DNA from: Mactra quadrangularis
Taxonomy: Eukaryota > Mollusca > Bivalvia > Venerida > Mactridae
Assembly (NCBI GenBank): GCA_025267735.1
Contig: CM046298.1
Location: 35,835,264 to 35,899,263, forward strand
DNA length: 64,000 nt
Direction of reading: 5' to 3'
Part shown: piece by piece, positions 12,201 through 19,932 of the stretch
How the letters are laid out: each line of letters starts with the position of its first letter
Position numbering within the stretch: position 1 is the stretch's first letter
The notes under the pieces: generated by a model
What the model saw: the letters and a program-made list of their open reading frames with translations, nothing else
Told to the model about the DNA's origin: nothing
The model's database searches: none
Position numbers and translations under genes: made by a program

Positions 12201-15200
12201 TGGTGGCAAGCATTTTTTCCCCAAACAGAACACCACTCGAATAAACAGACAAGTCAGCAAGGTATTTGATATATATAACAAATTAGAGTCAAGTTCAACA
12301 ACAAAATGTATAATCTTTGTTTATTAACGACCAGTTGTAATTTTTAATCCATTTCCTTACCAAAAGTTAAATCCCTTTTATTGAATGATCGGGGTATTTA
12401 AAAGTACACAATACATTCAGCAGAAGGTTTAGTGTCAGTTAATTTAATGAGGGGCTGCAAATGTCATGCTGATTTATAAAATGTAATTTTATATTAAAGG
12501 ATAAAACCTATGACCCCAATATGGAAGAAGTTTAAATCCCTCGCCATCAGAATATAGATTAATCATAATTATATATATGAAATACAAGTCAAGCAAAATG
12601 TGACAGGTCTACAGTCATTGCTGTAACCCACTAGCCTAGGTCTGAAAGTAGTGGATCAGTGGAAACGAATTCGATCAGTGATATTATGTTTTACATAGTT
12701 GGGCTAGTTAAAATTTTTCCCTTTACTATATACAACATAAAATATCGTTAGAACTGGAGAAAATAAAGGCAATGACTGTGTCTTAACTTATCATGTAAAG
12801 GGAAATAAATCAAGCTTATACATTTTGTAATAAGAAATTAATTAACTCCCTTGTTTAATAATTGTGTAAAATACAAATGCTTTTCATTCAGTTGTAAAGT
12901 AAGTAGATGTTGTTTAATTGAATACCACAGATAACATTACTTAAAATTTAAATGAAAGTTGACATTTTAGTTAGACCTTAAATAACTTCAGTCCAACTTA
13001 AATAAACCAGTATCACTGTATGTATACTAGGGCTGTCACAATATGCCAGAAGCATATCACAATATACTGCAATAAGCTGGCATTGTATCGCGATACGTAC
13101 CACAATATATTGTGGGGTTTTAGATTCATTGTGACTCCGCTGTATGTAAAAAAAAACCATTGCAAATCTTACATGCAACTACTGATAGAATCTAGCCTCT
13201 TTAAGACATTAAGTACATGTATATACGATCATTTAGAAGTATGACACGCCCCAATTGGTTAAAATCTTGTTACTTAAGGTTAGATTGAATGAACAATGGA
13301 AAATCTGACGTTTCGCTACTTTTATTTCGCGAAGAATTTTCTGATGAAATAAAAAATTTCGCCAAATACCGGTACGTTAAAATCGTACCACAGTACAAAG
13401 CAATGACTTACATACATGAATAATTAACAGCTGTATTAATACAATTACATGTTTTAATTGATTTTAGGCACATGGCTGAAAAATTTCCCTATTTCTCAAA
13501 TTTTCCTCTGTTGAAAGGACCCACCATCATTCTTCTATATTTAAAAGACTCATGATGCTGATACCGCCTCCAGAAAAATGCGATTCAACGGATCATGATT
13601 ACACGACAGGTATATGATCTATTTTTAAACGGTGGAAAATTGCAGGCGTGTCTATTTTTAGCACATTGGGAATCCAGTTGAATATACAAAAAGAACAGAA
13701 ATGGGTCAGAGGTTACATAACTTGTTATCTATATTTTAGCAGATGAATGGTGGTTCTTGAAAGAAAATGTTAAAACGGAATTAACAATATTTTCATGAAT
13801 TGAGTGTAGAAAACAAGACTGCTTGATACTGTCATACATTGTTAACAAGGGGACTATTTATTCATGCGTTGAGGTAACCTAACTTATGCCGCTGTACTGA
13901 ATCTGACTGCGCATGTCCGTCGAATGTCTACGTCTGTGCCTTTTGTGATACCTTGCAAATATGTTGCTTACTAAGACCTGAATTGATTACGCAATCCATG
14001 TAAAAAATAACTGTTCATTTTATGAACTAATTTCCAATGGTCTACATAATAAATACTATGCCATGATAGGTTTAATGTTAGGTGATATTTTGCGGACATA
14101 TAACCATCTTCAACTTTGCTTTATTGGTGAAATGGTAGCATGGGACAGCATTTATTACTGTGTTATAACTAAATATTAATGATAAATTTGACCATTACCT
14201 CATCAATATTTGCAAAAGAATGTTCTTTATATAAATCAATTAGCACATTGTCCATGTTACTAGCATAACTGTCTTAACTATATATCATGTATAATTTGGA
14301 ATAACAAAACTAACTAATAGTTTTTGCTGCTTTGTATCAATTAATTATCCACAGTTAGAAGTGAAATCTAAACATTTCATCTTAAAGTTAATCAAATTCT
14401 AAGAAGCACTGACTAAAAGGATCTAGAATAATATTGTACAAAACTCTATAAGATATACGCTGGCTAAAACAACATTTACTTTAGGAAAGTAACATAATTC
14501 AATACCAATATACTAAAATAATTTCTGATTAGTTCAATAGCCACCATGGCACAGGTCAGTAGTTATTTAGTCTCAGTTAATGGTTAAAACTTAAAAGCTC
14601 ATAAATCAATACTTTTTGAAAGATGTCCGAAGATATACAACATTTAAAGGAATCATAAAGAGTTATGTGTATCTATTTTCCATGAAATCTGAGTTATACT
14701 CAAATTCTACTGAATAAGATTTTCACCCCTTCAATTACATAACTGATCAAATCAAAATCATAAGAGCAGGCATGTTTTGGTCATGAATTTGATGTTAATT
14801 TTATCCTTGCTGTTGATGCAAACTTATGAGAAACGTTGATTAGAAATTAATTTTTATTCAATGATAAAGATGAAAAACAAATTACATTAATTATGAAACC
14901 TTTCACAGTAGAAGTAAAGACAAAACGACGAAAAGTAGTGACGTCGTCACAAAATCAGTTCTGACACTGAACATTTAGACTAGAGTCGGGGCTCTAGAGC
15001 CGACAGTTCGGGATAAATACGTCATGTTATTAAATAAGGTGATAATTGGATTAACTTAACACGTGATTAACATTTCAGTCACACAAAAGATAACCGTTGG
15101 GAGTGATCAAATGTTCACTCAAAACTGATGATTGAATCAATCAAGCGTGACCACAAAACAAAACATACCTGCTGCGAAATGTAAAGGCGATGATTTCCTC

Positions 15201-15352
15201 CCAGCCGTATCTCTGGAGTTAACATTTTGAGTATTGACAAGCTTTTTAACTTTACTCAAGTCCCCGTTCCTACACGCTTCGAACAGTTCCCTCCCAGGAT
15301 CATTTTGGGAGGGAGAATTTTGTTCCAGTGTTGACCGACGAACGGTCGCCAT
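34..15352 (-). CDS. TNKS: Tankyrase, 5' part, seven coding exons (continues beyond window start)
   Basis: Poly-ADP-ribose polymerase of the tankyrase family. In known members, N-terminal ankyrin clusters bind client proteins (such as axin or telomere proteins), followed by a SAM domain and a catalytic PARP domain. Only the first 322 codons are in the window. The join is 15352-15169, 6938-6714, 3142-3047, 2625-2513, 1648-1554, 793-727, 220-34. Exon sizes of 184, 225, 96, 113, 95, 67 and 187 nt keep one open frame across all junctions, and every intron is GT..AG. Diagnostic strings include [67 protein letters not shown] and [13 protein letters not shown]. The N terminus is short like vertebrate TNKS2, with no His/Pro/Ser-rich leader. 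The SAM and PARP exons lie outside the window. The identification is very secure. Confidence 0.96.
727..793 (-). CDS. TNKS: Tankyrase exon 6
   Basis: Encodes [19 protein letters not shown], then LLK, an ankyrin repeat with the tankyrase-type [12 protein letters not shown] signature. The acceptor is ACTTATTTCAG and the donor GTATGT. At 67 nt it is the shortest exon seen here. It ends on a codon boundary. Confidence 0.94.
1554..1648 (-). CDS. TNKS: Tankyrase exon 5
   Basis: Encodes [20 protein letters not shown], then [12 protein letters not shown], one ankyrin repeat. The acceptor is AATTTCTTTCAG and the donor GTAAAT. It is too short for a long-ORF search and is placed by homology and splice sites. 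The exon ends in phase 2 and is completed by the T that opens exon 6. Confidence 0.94.
2513..2625 (-). CDS. TNKS: Tankyrase exon 4
   Basis: Encodes [18 protein letters not shown], then [19 protein letters not shown], the linker helix and start of the next ankyrin unit, near-identical to vertebrate tankyrases. The first G completes the Gly codon from exon 3. The exon ends on a codon boundary with donor GTACAT. The acceptor is TATACATTATTAG, AT-rich and fairly weak. Confidence 0.94.
3047..3142 (-). CDS. TNKS: Tankyrase exon 3
   Basis: Encodes [17 protein letters not shown], then [16 protein letters not shown], matching the end of the first ankyrin cluster of tankyrases. The acceptor is a strong CTTGTTTCTTCAG and the donor is GTATTT. 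The first codon (GTA, Val) takes its G from exon 2. When the intron is read through, the G of the acceptor AG gives the same Val. The upstream intron sequence is open in the same frame for 362 codons (see the alternative exon). Confidence 0.95.
3047..4229 (-). CDS. Candidate alternative first coding exon of tankyrase (long intronic ORF fused in frame to exon 3)
   Basis: One uninterrupted frame starts at ATG 4229 (A at -3, in-frame TGA nine bases upstream), runs 362 codons through intron 2 and crosses the exon 3 acceptor into tankyrase exon 3 in the correct frame. The 362 extra residues resemble no family I recognise. They are low-complexity, rich in Ser, Arg, Tyr and Asp, and carry a recurring motif of the form W-[DE]-x-[LTF]-[ST]-S-[IV]. 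Tryptophans are at residues 15, 142, 165, 191, 218 and 288, and the tail SSIYP or SIYP occurs near 69, 132 and 292. A basic [14 protein letters not shown] stretch spans residues 87-100. In AT-rich DNA a chance open frame of this length is unlikely. The simplest reading is an internally initiated isoform lacking tankyrase residues 1-136. A separate nested gene ending near exon 3, or an exon with an upstream leader, is also possible. Confidence 0.6.
4230..6713 (-). other. Tankyrase intron 2, distal part
   Basis: AT-rich intron upstream of the alternative ORF, which is in the acceptor-proximal part. I see no conserved coding segment, RNA gene or transposon boundary. A CAG acceptor-like site at about 4265 (ATAATTGGTCAG) could feed a spliced leader into the ORF at 4229. 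This is speculative. Confidence 0.5.
6714..6938 (-). CDS. TNKS: Tankyrase exon 2 (two ankyrin repeats)
   Basis: Encodes about residues 62-136: [19 protein letters not shown], then [17 protein letters not shown] and [20 protein letters not shown]. The exon is 225 nt, starts and ends in phase 1, and could be skipped without a frameshift. The acceptor is TATTATATATTACAG. The only sequence upstream of this short AT stretch is the CAAA-rich tail of a SINE (6955-7268), so the usual pyrimidine tract is missing. The donor is GTTAGT at 6713. Confidence 0.95.
6955..7268 (-). mobile_element. tRNA-derived SINE with 14-bp target duplication, abutting tankyrase exon 2
   Basis: Read on the minus strand, the head GCCGGCTAGCTCAGTCGGTA (A box) is followed by GGTTTGATTCCCGGG (B box), then a body shared with the copies at 24.8 kb and 40.7 kb. 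It ends in TGTTGCTATGGCACTAAACC and CAAA repeats. The target duplication GTAATATATAATAT occurs at 6941-6954 and 7269-7282 with no mismatch, so the insertion is fairly recent. It lies in the same orientation as tankyrase. It resembles molluscan V-SINE/RUDI-type elements, as an inference from layout. Confidence 0.85.
7283..8834. other. Tankyrase intron 1, 3' portion
   Basis: AT-rich intron sequence. The first bases beyond the SINE hold the displaced original pyrimidine-rich stretch (minus strand CTTTTATTTTTATCTC at about 7285-7310). No gene, RNA or repeat boundary is seen in the rest. Confidence 0.5.
8835..9373. mobile_element. Non-autonomous hAT-like element
   Basis: 539 bp. The ends are TAGGGATTAAACGAT at the left and, inverted, TGGGGTTTCATAATTGG at the right. 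Both are followed by AATCGAT/ATCGATTATA-type subterminal repeats. The flanking octamers are CCAGCAAC and CCAGCAAT, an 8-bp target duplication with one difference, as expected for hAT elements. No transposase is encoded. Confidence 0.65.
9375..9540 (-). repeat. Short tRNA-like dispersed repeat, copy 1
   Basis: The minus strand reads GGACTAGTAGGTTAGAGCAT then TGACTG, followed by a body ending CATTGCCTTAATTTTTCTCGA. A second minus-strand copy lies at about 12605-12790 (CTAGTGGGTTACAGCAATGACTG-like head and CATTGCCTTTATTTTCTCCAG tail). The hAT-like element above inserted at its head. It is probably a SINE family without a clear B box. Confidence 0.45.
9633..9745 (+). mobile_element. tRNA-like SINE fragment
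   Basis: The A-box-like TAGTCCAGTGGTAGGAG and B-box-like GGGTTTTTAACCC are about 35 bp apart, followed by CATTGCTTATTTCCTTGAGCG, which resembles the tails of the 9375 and 12605 copies. No acceptor stem can be folded around it, so it is not a tRNA gene. Confidence 0.45.
9810..12163. mobile_element. 2.35-kb non-autonomous DNA transposon with 5-bp target duplication
   Basis: Terminal inverted repeats are CAGGGGTGTGA (9810-9820) and TCACACCCCTG (12153-12163), flanked on both sides by GTATT (9805-9809, 12164-12168). The left subterminal region has a palindromic GGGGGCCGGAGGCCCCC (about 9887-9904). The right one is rich in CCGCGGA/TCCGCGG words (12025-12150). No transposase frame is present in the 2.3 kb. 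The CAGGG start fits hAT. A 5-bp duplication suggests a hAT subgroup with short duplications, but the class is uncertain. Confidence 0.65.
12605..12790 (-). repeat. Short tRNA-like dispersed repeat, copy 2
   Basis: Same family as the repeat at 9375-9540. The shared parts are the CTAGTGGGTTACAGCAATGAC head and a tail with GTTGTATATAGTAAAG then CATTGCCTTTATTTT on the minus strand. Confidence 0.4.
13028..13160. repeat. Possible hAT end remnant with AATATATTGTG repeats
   Basis: Starts TAGGGCTGTCACAATATG and continues with short inverted words (CACAATATAC, GTATCGCGATACG, CACAATATATTGTG). It resembles the termini of animal hAT MITEs. I could not find a matching right end or target duplication. Confidence 0.35.
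13548..13829 (+). repeat. 282-bp dispersed repeat, copy 1
   Basis: Matches 36849-37131 in the same orientation from TCATGATGCTGATACC to ACAAGACTGCTT. Shared blocks include GTATATGATCTATTTTTA, GTTACATAACTTGTTATCTA and AATGTTAAAACGGAATTAAC. By eye about four in five bases agree. No coding frame or terminal repeats are seen. Confidence 0.75.
13830..15168. other. Tankyrase intron 1, 5' portion
   Basis: No gene, repeat boundary or RNA recognised. AT-rich intron sequence up to the exon 1 donor. Confidence 0.5.
15169..15352 (-). CDS. TNKS: Tankyrase exon 1 (start codon exon)
   Basis: Encodes residues 1-61 plus one base of codon 62. The ATG at 15352 follows a run of A with A at -3 and G at +4 (good Kozak context), and no other in-frame start is needed. 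The protein opens [11 protein letters not shown], then [18 protein letters not shown] (first ankyrin unit) and [17 protein letters not shown]. The donor GTATGT follows at 15168. The exon ends in phase 1. The first intron is about 8.2 kb and contains several transposons. Confidence 0.94.
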
Positions 15353-16080
15353 TTTTCTTTTTAACTCTCGTAACCGTCGAGCAGGTGCGAGATTTGAAAT
15401 TAATGTTCACTGTTGTGAAACATGTACGCGTTGGCTATAATCTAATTCACTGTACTGAACAAAAATAGATTTATATTATATGAGCCAACCAGAGACATAG
15501 ATTCCCTGAGCCCATGGAGCCAACAAAGTGTTTATAACATAAATAATTATTGTTATTATTATATGATGTCCTATTGTCCAGTTAATAAAGGAGCGACAAA
15601 CAACTCTATATCGACGTTTATAAACATTTTAATTGAACCCATTAAAGTCCGTAATAAGTCCGGACTACGTAACTTTTGTTTTGTACATTTGTTTTCATTC
15701 ATTCATTCATTTAATATTGTATTAATTGTGTCATCTTTAGAAAACATGAAATAATATCTTTCGATGACACAACTTTAGTTGATAGAACTGACGAAGAAAT
15801 GACGCAAGAAATTCAGGCTTATTTTGAACGTTTAATTCATGTATTAAAGATGGCTTATGCGCATCCAATATCAAAATAAACCTGATTTGCTTTTATTTCC
15901 CACGTATTAAGTATAACATAATGTAGCCGATCAAAATATAATGAGTGTCAACAGACCGCAGAAAGCCAAGTTACGAGCGACTGAAAATAGCGCATTTTGA
16001 CTCCCCATCAAACTACCGACATTACCCGATGCTTAATATATGCATGTGACGAGAGGTCACGAGAGGTCGCCACGGGTACG
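15353..16080. promoter_or_regulatory. Intergenic region between tankyrase and a head-to-head candidate gene
   Basis: About 730 bp separate the tankyrase start codon (minus) from a candidate first exon on the plus strand. The region should hold the tankyrase 5' UTR and promoter and may be shared. It contains CpG-bearing stretches (15330-15420 and 16040-16090) in otherwise AT-rich DNA. No specific factor site is claimed. Confidence 0.4.
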
Positions 16081-18515
16081 TCACGCGGTAAGCGAGAATT
16101 TCATGACAAATAAACAAAACGTTGACGGAAGAGACGTTCACCTATCGATTCTTGATAGATTATGTAAGTATTAAAGTAAAGCTAATTATTTTATTGTGTT
16201 TTCGTGATATTTCGTTTATCATAACATAATTTGTTGTCTAGTGATTTAAGAAAACTCAGTTTTGTCGTTAATTATGCTAAAGTAAGGTGTACAAAATCGA
16301 ATAATAATGCCCTTGAAGTTGAATGGAACATATTAAATTTAGTTCTTTTGCAATGATCACAGTTGTGAACGAATAAACTTGTATCACATTATTATTGAGG
16401 TTTAACATAAGTGTATCTAGTAATTGGCTTCCTAGCTGTTATGTCTGTCTGTTGCATTTAGGGTTCGTAACGAACGCATTGTAGGCCAATACTTTGTAAC
16501 ACATGATGCAGTGGCATGGAGAATTTTTTAACTGCTGCACATGATAAACAAACATTATAGAGCTACTTGGTAAAATGTTTTTTAAATCTTATTTGTGGTG
16601 ACAGTAGCAATAACAGTTTATGCATATCAATTAGTCTCAACAATAGTGTTAGAAATAAGCACTTGGTGGATTCCCCCTGGGCAAATTGGTCAGTTAATAG
16701 TAATCTAACTCAGAAAGTTCTATTCAAGTGACAACTTAGAGGTATATTTTGACGGACTGAATTTTTTTAACACCCTATTCAACTCATATTCAGGTTATAT
16801 ATACATTGGATAGCTCATCCTACTATAGGTTTCTTGGACTATTTTCTATCACCAGTACTAATTACCCAACAACAAGGCCGACAACTCATGATGTGTACTA
16901 CTGCAACTGGGACTCAAACCTGGGATCTCTGGATTCGAAATACGATATGCTAACCACTACGCCAAAGCCTTGGCTATCAGACTGAAATATAGAAATTGTC
17001 AAAATGCATTGTCATATTTACTGGACAATGATAAAGTATTGTTATTTAAATTCTAGGACATGGATTCTAGTTCCAAGTCGTCAAGTCTTGTGAGGCGTGC
17101 TAGAGTGAGCCCTGTTAGACGGTGTGGGAGAGAAAGGATGCTGTGGTAGTAATTGACGAAATATTTCTACTTGAAAAAGTGCTTTATCAAAAAGAACTAC
17201 TACTGCCACTTGTGAAAAGAGTGTAGGGGCTAATGTTGAAGATAATTAAAATCTTATTAGGTAGATATACATTTGTAAACAGCTATGTATTTTTAAAAAA
17301 CTTTGCTATTGTAAAACCAGTGTTGTTTATTGACTTTGTTAGCCACACACTCCCGGCATACAATAACTGACTGCGTAAGTTCTTATCATAGTTGTTAAGA
17401 CTATGAATTGATGTTGTGTTAAATTGGAAACATAACAGTTTAAAACTATAAATTAGACAACTCAACATAAAGTTGGGACAACTCAACCTGTAAGTTGGGA
17501 CCACTCAACCCGTGGACAACTCAACCCGTATTGTAAATATATAATAGTTATTCATTATACAAAATTAGTTTTAACAATTTAACATGATAATTACTGTATT
17601 TTATTGATAAAAATGTTTGTCTTTGTATTTAATGACAAATTTTCATTTTATTAAGCAAAATTTATGTGAACATCTGTTATCCAAAACATTCAATTATAGT
17701 GAATGTAGTACTTACTTAATACTTTATTTGCAATATATCTATAAAAGAATTGAGCAATGTTTATATTAATTATAATAAATCATATATTCTCATTTTGAAA
17801 AAATATTAACATCTTAGAATTATTCATTTTATACATACTGTTATATCTTTAATAAACCATTTTTTTATTTAATTATCAAATTTAACTGTCACAGTACAAT
17901 TTTTATGATTTATAACTTCACATATAAGAAACGGGTTGAGTTGTCCTCTGCTTGACATGTTTTTTCTTGCGGTTGAGTTGTCCCTACTTGCGGGTTGAGT
18001 TGTCTCAATCCCAATAAGATAACTGTAATCACATTTTATGCTGAGCTGTTTGAATATTCATTCAATATTTGTAGCACTTTGAGACTTATATTAGGCCTAA
18101 GTATGGTATTTAATTAATGACTTCACTTTGGATTTATAGTACATGTACTTAAATTTATAAACTGTTTTATTATTTCAGGCTGAGGTAGATGTTATGAACC
18201 ATGATGAATGTAAAAGCATTTTATTCAAGATGGCTGAGGAGAAATGTCCACCACTGATTATTGAAGTAGACTAGCAGTGAGACTGCCTGGTTGTTTCCAT
18301 CCAGAACATATAGATAACATAGTAATATAATCATGTATATTAATACTATTAATCTAATTGTGGTAGCAGTCTGCAAAGTATGATGTATTCTTAGACTTGA
18401 ACCCATTAAATGGCTATAAAGGGTGAGAAAAGGGGTCTTAGGTCATGGAGTTTGAGAGGAATACTGTTTTCACTTTTTAAATCTGTATGCAGGATGTTAT
18501 TTCTGTGCAAATAAA
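16081..18515 (+). CDS. Candidate small three-exon gene, divergent from tankyrase
   Basis: Not recognised. Exon 1 (5' UTR, approximate start) ends at 16163 with donor GTAAGT. Exon 2 starts at 17057 after TTTAAATTCTAG, and its ATG at 17060 has G at -3 and +4. Exon 3 starts at 18179 after a good TTTTATTATTTCAG and stops at TAG 18272-18274. Only one frame of exon 3 is open (AEVDVMNHDECKSILFK, then MAEEKCPPLIIEVD). It needs a phase-0 donor, and exon 2 offers two: GTGAGG after 17089 and GTGAGC after 17104. The latter gives a 46-residue acidic-tailed protein starting MDSSSKSSSLVRRAR. AATAAA at 18510 could be the polyA signal. Further exons may exist. The function is unknown. Confidence 0.42.
16790..16975 (-). 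mobile_element. tRNA-derived SINE, second family
   Basis: On the minus strand GGCGTAGTGGTTAGCATA (A box) and AGGTTTGAGTCCC (B box) are correctly spaced, followed by an unrelated body containing GTTGTTGGGTAATTAGTAC. It lies inside the candidate gene's first intron. Acceptor-stem pairing is absent, so this is a SINE and not a tRNA gene. Confidence 0.6.
17456..18004. mobile_element. Foldback element with GACAACTCAAC end clusters
   Basis: The left end carries four copies of the GACAACTCAAC word (17456-17530), one with a substitution. The right end carries three inverted copies GTTGAGTTGTC (17933-18004). The two ends form an inverted repeat around about 400 bp of AT-rich DNA. A compact relative with the same words lies at 60507-60620. 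No protein is encoded. It lies in the second intron of the candidate small gene. Confidence 0.6.
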
Positions 18516-19932
18516 GAACACTACTTTTAATTATTTTATTTATTTGAAAAGCAGCATTCAATATCTTGTACATATGTACTGCAGTGAAACAATTCTTATA
18601 ATCATATTTTAGAAAAATACTGCTTAAGAAGGAAACTTAGTTATAGGCATGAAGATTGTTCTCAAGCTTTATACTTTAGGGCCGAAAAAACCTTGTATCT
18701 TCTTTTGTTTGAAAATGTGATGTACTGCAATTAGAAAAACAATTACCAAGTGTTAGAGTGTTATAATGTACATATGTGTACACATTGAATTATGATTTTT
18801 GTTGTATTTGTTTAACTGTGCTAGCCTTATATTTCTCTTATAAGAATTGTGAAAAATATGAAATTGTTTTTGAAATTAGGCTGTAGATCTTTTGACTAAC
18901 AATGCTAGATTTTTAGTGTTGTATAGAATGTTAATGGCCTGGTGTCATTTTGTATGAATGTCTAAGGACTGAATTTTCGTATTAAATGCTGCCATGGTTA
19001 TATTTTTACTAATTATATACTTTGCATTGCATTGTGTCTTGACTAAATGTCTAGTACTGAAGATTTTTTTTAAAATGATGGTGACATAAAAACCTATAAT
19101 ATTCACATAAATAATTTTTGAACACATTAAGGCATTTCAACCCAAACTTGTTCATCAACATTTTGTGTCCCTTTCTTTATCATTTATGCTGCCTTTTCAC
19201 CCTGTTTGCTATATATTTGATTGTAATGTTGTTTTTTTAAATTTCTAGTTATGTATTTTGAAATGCATTAGGAAGTGATAAAAAAAAATTTTACTTATAT
19301 TTTATTCAATGTATAAGTTCTGCCTTTGGAATAAATATACAATGTTTTTATAATGTTGTATCATGTTGTTTAGAATGTGAAAAATGTAAGAAATTGAGAT
19401 TTTGAAAATTCAATGTTTTTCTACTATGATTCTTTATATACATACATCATAAATATGCTCTGGTATCTTGAAGTACCTAATAATGAATCTGTTTTTTTCT
19501 CAAAATTTAATTTGTCCAAAATCTTTCAGAGGGTACTGTATAGATTTTTTTTAGCAATATTTATTTATATTTCATATATTGTTTACATACAAGTTGATTT
19601 AATAAAACTTGTTCAACTATGACTTATATTCATGTCACAGTTTGATTGATTTAACACAAGGCTGAAATATCATTTTTTTAAGCTCAACTATAAAAAAAAT
19701 TCTGATTTAAGTTTCTGTGCAGTAAAATATATTTTGCTGTAACTTTTTTATTTCTTTTTTACTTTTTTATTCACTTGAAATACATGTTTGTCATAAGGAA
19801 CCACATCTTATGTGACTAGGGTGATAAATAAAAAATACATAACTATTCTATCTTAGGTTTCAACTTCAAACTTAATATTTGCTTTTAATATCAACCATTA
19901 TTTGTATGACAAGGTTCATAACTCCACTATTT
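18516..19932. other. AT-rich region without recognised genes
   Basis: Long T-rich and A-rich stretches. The open frames here are short and not protein-like. Could be 3' UTR or intergenic DNA of the candidate gene upstream. Confidence 0.4.

Noticed and set aside
16103..16163. Start codon of the small plus-strand gene in exon 1
   Set aside because: The frame from ATG 16103 reaches the donor in phase 1 and the next exon begins GA, which creates a TGA stop. At most it is a short upstream frame.
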